Position numbers and translations under genes: made by a program. A DNA stretch of 64,000 nucleotides from Caprimulgus europaeus (lineage: Eukaryota > Chordata > Aves > Caprimulgiformes > Caprimulgidae): the NCBI GenBank assembly GCA_907165065.1, contig OU015533.1, positions 26,924,578 through 26,988,577 of the forward strand, given 5' to 3'. Positions 61,401 to 64,000 of this stretch are shown here, one piece after another (position 1 is the stretch's first letter; each line of letters begins with the position of its first letter). The notes beneath the pieces were generated by a model. The model was given only the letters and a program-made list of their open reading frames with translations, did no database searches and was not told where the DNA came from.

Positions 61401-63835
61401 CTGCAAAAAAAAGGTCTTCCTCAATAACAGCATGCAATACTCACTGACTACCTGAGGGGGTATTTTTTTATGGGGTATTTTTGCAACAGACCGATTACAG
61501 TAAGTAAAAATTGCATTGCTCTGTTCTTAATTTTTTTTTTCCCCCTTCCTGGCCAATACAAAGAAAAAAATTATTAAATTCAAGATTTTCTTTATATTTG
61601 CATGAAGAAAGGAGTTTGTCAGCTAAGATTTCAAGTTACTATTTACAACTACTCACGGAGCTCCACATGGGGATTCACCAGCTGTTTTTTCTGTCCATCT
61701 GCTCCATCTACATCATCTAAAGGCATAAAGGGAACATTCAGTCAGGGTTGTTTGTTATTATTATTAAGAAAGCCATGTAAGATTCTACTTTTAAACTCAC
61801 ATTACCAGAAAAAATATTTTTTTTTTCAAGAATACAGAGGGAACTATACATATGGACTTAGAGATACAGCTATAATTGTATGATATAATGCTAGAAGGGC
61901 ACTGCTGTTCATGGGACACATAAGTACAAGCTTCCTCTTTGTTTTCTCTTCACTCATTTTCCATGATCTGAAAAAGTGAAAGTTAAAAAGAAAGCAAGGA
62001 AGAGAAACTGGGCTGTTTAACCAGAGTCAACTCAATGCAAAGACATTCAAGCCCAGACTACTCAACATACCTATAGTTACCAGGGTTTGAAAGATACTGT
62101 TTCACTTTTCATAAAGCAAAACAAAGTCTTTAGGAAAAACCTACATTTGATGCTCAAATCATTCATTTTCAATTGTGATAGTTCAACTTAGCTGGGAACC
62201 AAACAAGGCACAGCCACTCGCAGCCTCCCCCCTGCCTCCTCCCCACCCAGGGAATCGGGGACAGAATTGAAGGGGTGAAGGTAAGAAGCTTTGTAGGTTG
62301 AGACAGGAATGATTTAATAATTAGAGTAAAAATAAAATTAAAATAATAAGAATAAGAGTAATAATGATAATAACTATATGTATATGAGGGATGCAGAGTA
62401 CAATTGCTCCCACCCGCTGATAACGATCCTGGAGGAGCGAAAAGGGACCCCGAAACCGAAATCACAATCCCATTAAAAACGAGTCCGAGCGATGCCCAAG
62501 CGATTCCTGAGAGAATCCCCCCCTTTCCGGTCAGCCCCAGTTAATATATTTAACACAACATAATATGATATGGAATATCTTACTGGCATATCCAACTGTC
62601 AGTTCTGGGTTTTACTAACTACTACACTTTTCTTCTTTACTCCCCACTTCCAGTCCTCTGCTGTTCTTGGAAACTGCCCAAGCACGGTGTCCTTGTAGTT
62701 ATCAACATTGTTCTCATAACAATCCCCACTGAAACCAAAAGACAGTGCTTTCTAGCTACTCAGAAGAAAATTAATCCTATCCTAGCAAAAACTGGGACAT
62801 CAATGCACACTGAGTAATCTTGTACTACTGAAAAAGTACAAGCAGGAGTTTATTCTGGGTCTTACAAGTATGAATGAGGTTTGGGAGAAGTAACAGTCCA
62901 AGACAGAAGGTAGACTTGACAGTCTTGTACCTTGAGGCTCTGTTCCTTGGTTTTCTGCTCCTTCTTTGCCCATCTGTCCAACCTGGTAGTAGGCACTGTC
63001 AGCACCACGTAAGGTCTCTTTTTTCTGGGAAGACAGGTCCGGGCTCTTCCCTCCCGTGCCACGGAAGAAGGACAAAACGCCAGATGGTTTCTTTGCTACA
63101 GTGAAAAGGAATAAAGAAGTTTGCCTTGGCATTTCCACGGGCAGTTTAACAAAAGCATGACCCATATGAACACACCCTTCATTGTTCTAACTGGAGGAAT
63201 AATATCATTCAACTGCAACTCACTTGCTATTCTTCAGGGAACGATGGCCATCAAGTTAGCTGATTTAGTGTACTGAGTAGCATTCTGGAATGCTAAGTTA
63301 TTTGAAAACACAGACCAAGTGTGAATGTCTTCAATACAGGAAGAACCTCACTGCTCCATTTCAAAATAAGTAACTGCCACATTTTTAAAGAAGGCAGTGC
63401 CAGAAGAGGTCAGAACATGTTACAGGCATCATACTCCACTGAACAGACTAGACTCAAGAACAACCCAAAGTCCACTACATCATAACATATTAAATCGGAG
63501 AATGACAGTCTGATCTCTTAAGGATCAGAAAAAGCCATCATGGGCACAGACGTCAAAAAACAGACACCCTGTCCCACTCCATGTTCTACATCAAGTCAAC
63601 TTTAAGACTAGTCACAATTTCAACTCAGAATGTATTTTCTTTGTTCTAACTTAACTTTCACAAGAGCTAGAACCCAGGTTAAGCGGGCTCAAGTCTGAGC
63701 TGAGATTAGCATCACGGGTATGATTATGGCAAGATGGTCTTACGCTGTTCGGGTTCTGCATTGCGATTTGAAGGACCTGTGTTAGCCTCAGGCAGGCGGA
63801 CAGGGCTACTGCTCTTTGGTTTGCTGTCTGACATG
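55285..63835 (-). CDS. PIKFYVE: PIKFYVE, FYVE-type PtdIns3P 5-kinase, C-terminal kinase part (last nine coding exons; 5' part outside the window)
   Basis: PIKfyve makes PtdIns(3,5)P2 from PtdIns3P on endosomes and works with VAC14 and FIG4. Nine minus-strand exons join in phase into about 392 C-terminal residues. Seen in order: a variable S/P-rich linker; KKPSGVLSFFRGT and SAYYQVGQ; the kinase start NPHVELQFSDANAKFYCR; the glycine-rich GGKSGAAFY loop (about 61246-61260); the ATP-binding lysine in FILKQM (60487-60489); catalytic IIDYSLLVGRDD (D at 58518-58520); DYIRTFTWDKKLE; activation loop KMPTVVSPELYR; and the end HWTGLGLNC. Sequence agreement with the known vertebrate protein is very high and no break is seen. 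The FYVE, DEP and chaperonin-like domains would lie beyond 64,000. Confidence 0.96.
56269..56343 (-). CDS. PIKFYVE: PIKFYVE coding exon, second from end
   Basis: 75 nt, DYIRTFTWDKKLEMVVKSTG to ILGGQ, with both splice sites canonical (CAG acceptor, GTAAGT donor). Confidence 0.96.
58460..58721 (-). CDS. PIKFYVE: PIKFYVE coding exon, third from end: catalytic core
   Basis: 262 nt, VFDLKGSLRNRNVKTDTGKE through LLDENLLKMV and LIIDYSLLVGRDD to ELVVGII. It contains the catalytic aspartate at 58518-58520. Confidence 0.97.
59140..59395 (-). mobile_element. CR1 LINE fragment in a PIKFYVE intron
   Basis: The plus strand has 'ttaggttggaaaggatctctggaggtc', 'ccctgcttgaagcaggtcc' and 'cttcccagcacttgaccccccctcat', the reverse complement of the CR1 3' region. 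Similarity fades after about 59395. Old and noncoding, between the exons at 58460-58721 and 60021-60149. Confidence 0.8.
60021..60149 (-). CDS. PIKFYVE: PIKFYVE coding exon, fourth from end
   Basis: 43 codons, KPTALAKILGVYRIGYKNSQ through KKLDLLVMENLFYGRKMAQ, with GTAAGA donor. Confidence 0.97.
60403..60506 (-). CDS. PIKFYVE: PIKFYVE coding exon, fifth from end: ATP-binding lysine
   Basis: 104 nt, DRFILKQMPRLEVQSFLDFA to NAVQQK. The lysine in FILKQM is at 60487-60489. The donor is GTATTT, weaker than its neighbours. Confidence 0.96.
61224..61400 (-). CDS. PIKFYVE: PIKFYVE coding exon, sixth from end: glycine-rich loop
   Basis: 177 nt, FSDANAKFYCRIYYAGEFHK through EEDFIRSLSHSMPWQARGGK and SGAAFYVTE. 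Confidence 0.97.
61657..61716 (-). CDS. PIKFYVE: PIKFYVE coding exon, seventh from end
   Basis: 60 nt, DVDGADGQKKQLVNPHVEL. The acceptor (TTTAG) and donor (GTGAGT) are in phase with both neighbours. Confidence 0.94.
62169..62173. repeat. Target-site duplication TCAAT, left copy
   Basis: TCAAT directly before the TGTGATAG end of the LTR, repeated exactly at 62800-62804. Confidence 0.8.
62174..62799 (-). mobile_element. Solo LTR of an ERVL-like endogenous retrovirus in a PIKFYVE intron (626 bp)
   Basis: On the minus strand the element begins TGTCCCAGTTTTTGC followed by TAGGATTAATTTTCTTC, a start I recognise from a widespread avian LTR type. It passes a TATA-like AATATATTAA near 62540 and an ATTAAA near 62310, and ends CTATCACA. 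TG...CA ends and identical TCAAT flanks (62169-62173, 62800-62804) define the borders exactly. There is no internal sequence, so it is a solo LTR. Its transcriptional orientation, judged from TATA and ATTAAA order, is the same as that of PIKFYVE, so its poly(A) signal could in principle act on the host transcript. The family name was not assigned. Confidence 0.87.
62800..62804. repeat. Target-site duplication TCAAT, right copy
   Basis: Exact match to 62169-62173 across the LTR. Confidence 0.8.
62931..63095 (-). CDS. PIKFYVE: PIKFYVE coding exon, eighth from end
   Basis: 165 nt, KKPSGVLSFFRGTGGKSPDL through ETLRGADSAYYQVGQ to NQGTEPQ. The donor is GTACAA. Confidence 0.95.
63744..63835 (-). 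CDS. PIKFYVE: PIKFYVE coding exon, ninth from end (variable linker)
   Basis: 92 nt, MSDSKPKSSSPVRLPEANTG to NAEPEQ. This linker is less conserved, but phase, splice sites (TTTCAG acceptor, GTAAGA donor) and the S/P-rich content fit. The preceding exons lie outside the window. Confidence 0.85.
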
Positions 63836-64000
63836 CTGAAAGGAGAAATAAAAAAAAAAAGTCATGAGCCCAACATATACTGCCACCCAAGACACTACTG
63901 CCTTACTCCTCTACGTTTTTCCTCCACAGCTAACACTAAGTACTACTAAGGGAAGAGGATACAATTTAAAGTTGCAATGGTGTAGGACTCTCCAAAATTG

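Noticed and set aside
1..64000. CRISPR arrays, bacterial operons, tRNA or rRNA genes
   Set aside because: The window is vertebrate nuclear DNA. No regularly spaced repeats and no tRNA or rRNA signatures were seen.

Overview
The window looks like avian nuclear DNA. It has AT-rich intergenic sequence, compact GT-AG introns of about 0.1 to 1.7 kb, several 5'-truncated CR1 LINEs that keep the CR1 3' octamer tail, and solo LTRs of a class III (ERVL-like) type familiar from bird genomes. CR1 alone would also fit a crocodile or turtle. I prefer a bird, probably not a galliform, with moderate confidence, because of the LTR types.

Layout. Positions 1 to about 10.5 kb are a repeat field: four CR1 fragments (1-737, 2459-4858, 8611-8764, 9441-10536), all on the minus strand, and a 1,023-bp solo LTR (5525-6547) with a perfect 5-bp target-site duplication. 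From 10.5 to 21.1 kb I recognise no gene. A CpG island (about 21,190-22,210) starts the plus-strand gene DNAJC10 (ERdj5). I could reconstruct all 22 coding exons from 22,654 to 42,758. The splice phases agree throughout and give a 797-residue protein with J domain, four CXXC thioredoxin domains and a KDEL tail. Its 3' UTR runs to one of several polyadenylation signals, the last at 44,556. About 7 kb of sequence without a recognised gene follows. From about 51.7 kb to the window end lies the 3' part of PIKFYVE on the minus strand: a long candidate 3' UTR and the last nine coding exons (55,285-63,835), which encode the C-terminal PtdIns3P 5-kinase domain. One PIKFYVE intron carries a 626-bp solo LTR with a perfect 5-bp target-site duplication, and another carries a CR1 fragment.

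The two genes are convergent and functionally unrelated. DNAJC10 is an ER-lumen disulfide reductase that works with BiP in ER-associated degradation. PIKFYVE makes PtdIns(3,5)P2 on endosomes. The most notable observations are: the DNAJC10-PIKFYVE adjacency, since these genes are far apart on human 2q and FRZB, the human 3' neighbour of DNAJC10, is not seen; a CGPC active site in the third thioredoxin domain, where I recall human ERdj5 having CHPC; an unfolded-protein-response type element in the DNAJC10 CpG island; and a KDEL signal that exists only after the last intron is spliced. I found no clear sign of a wholly new system.
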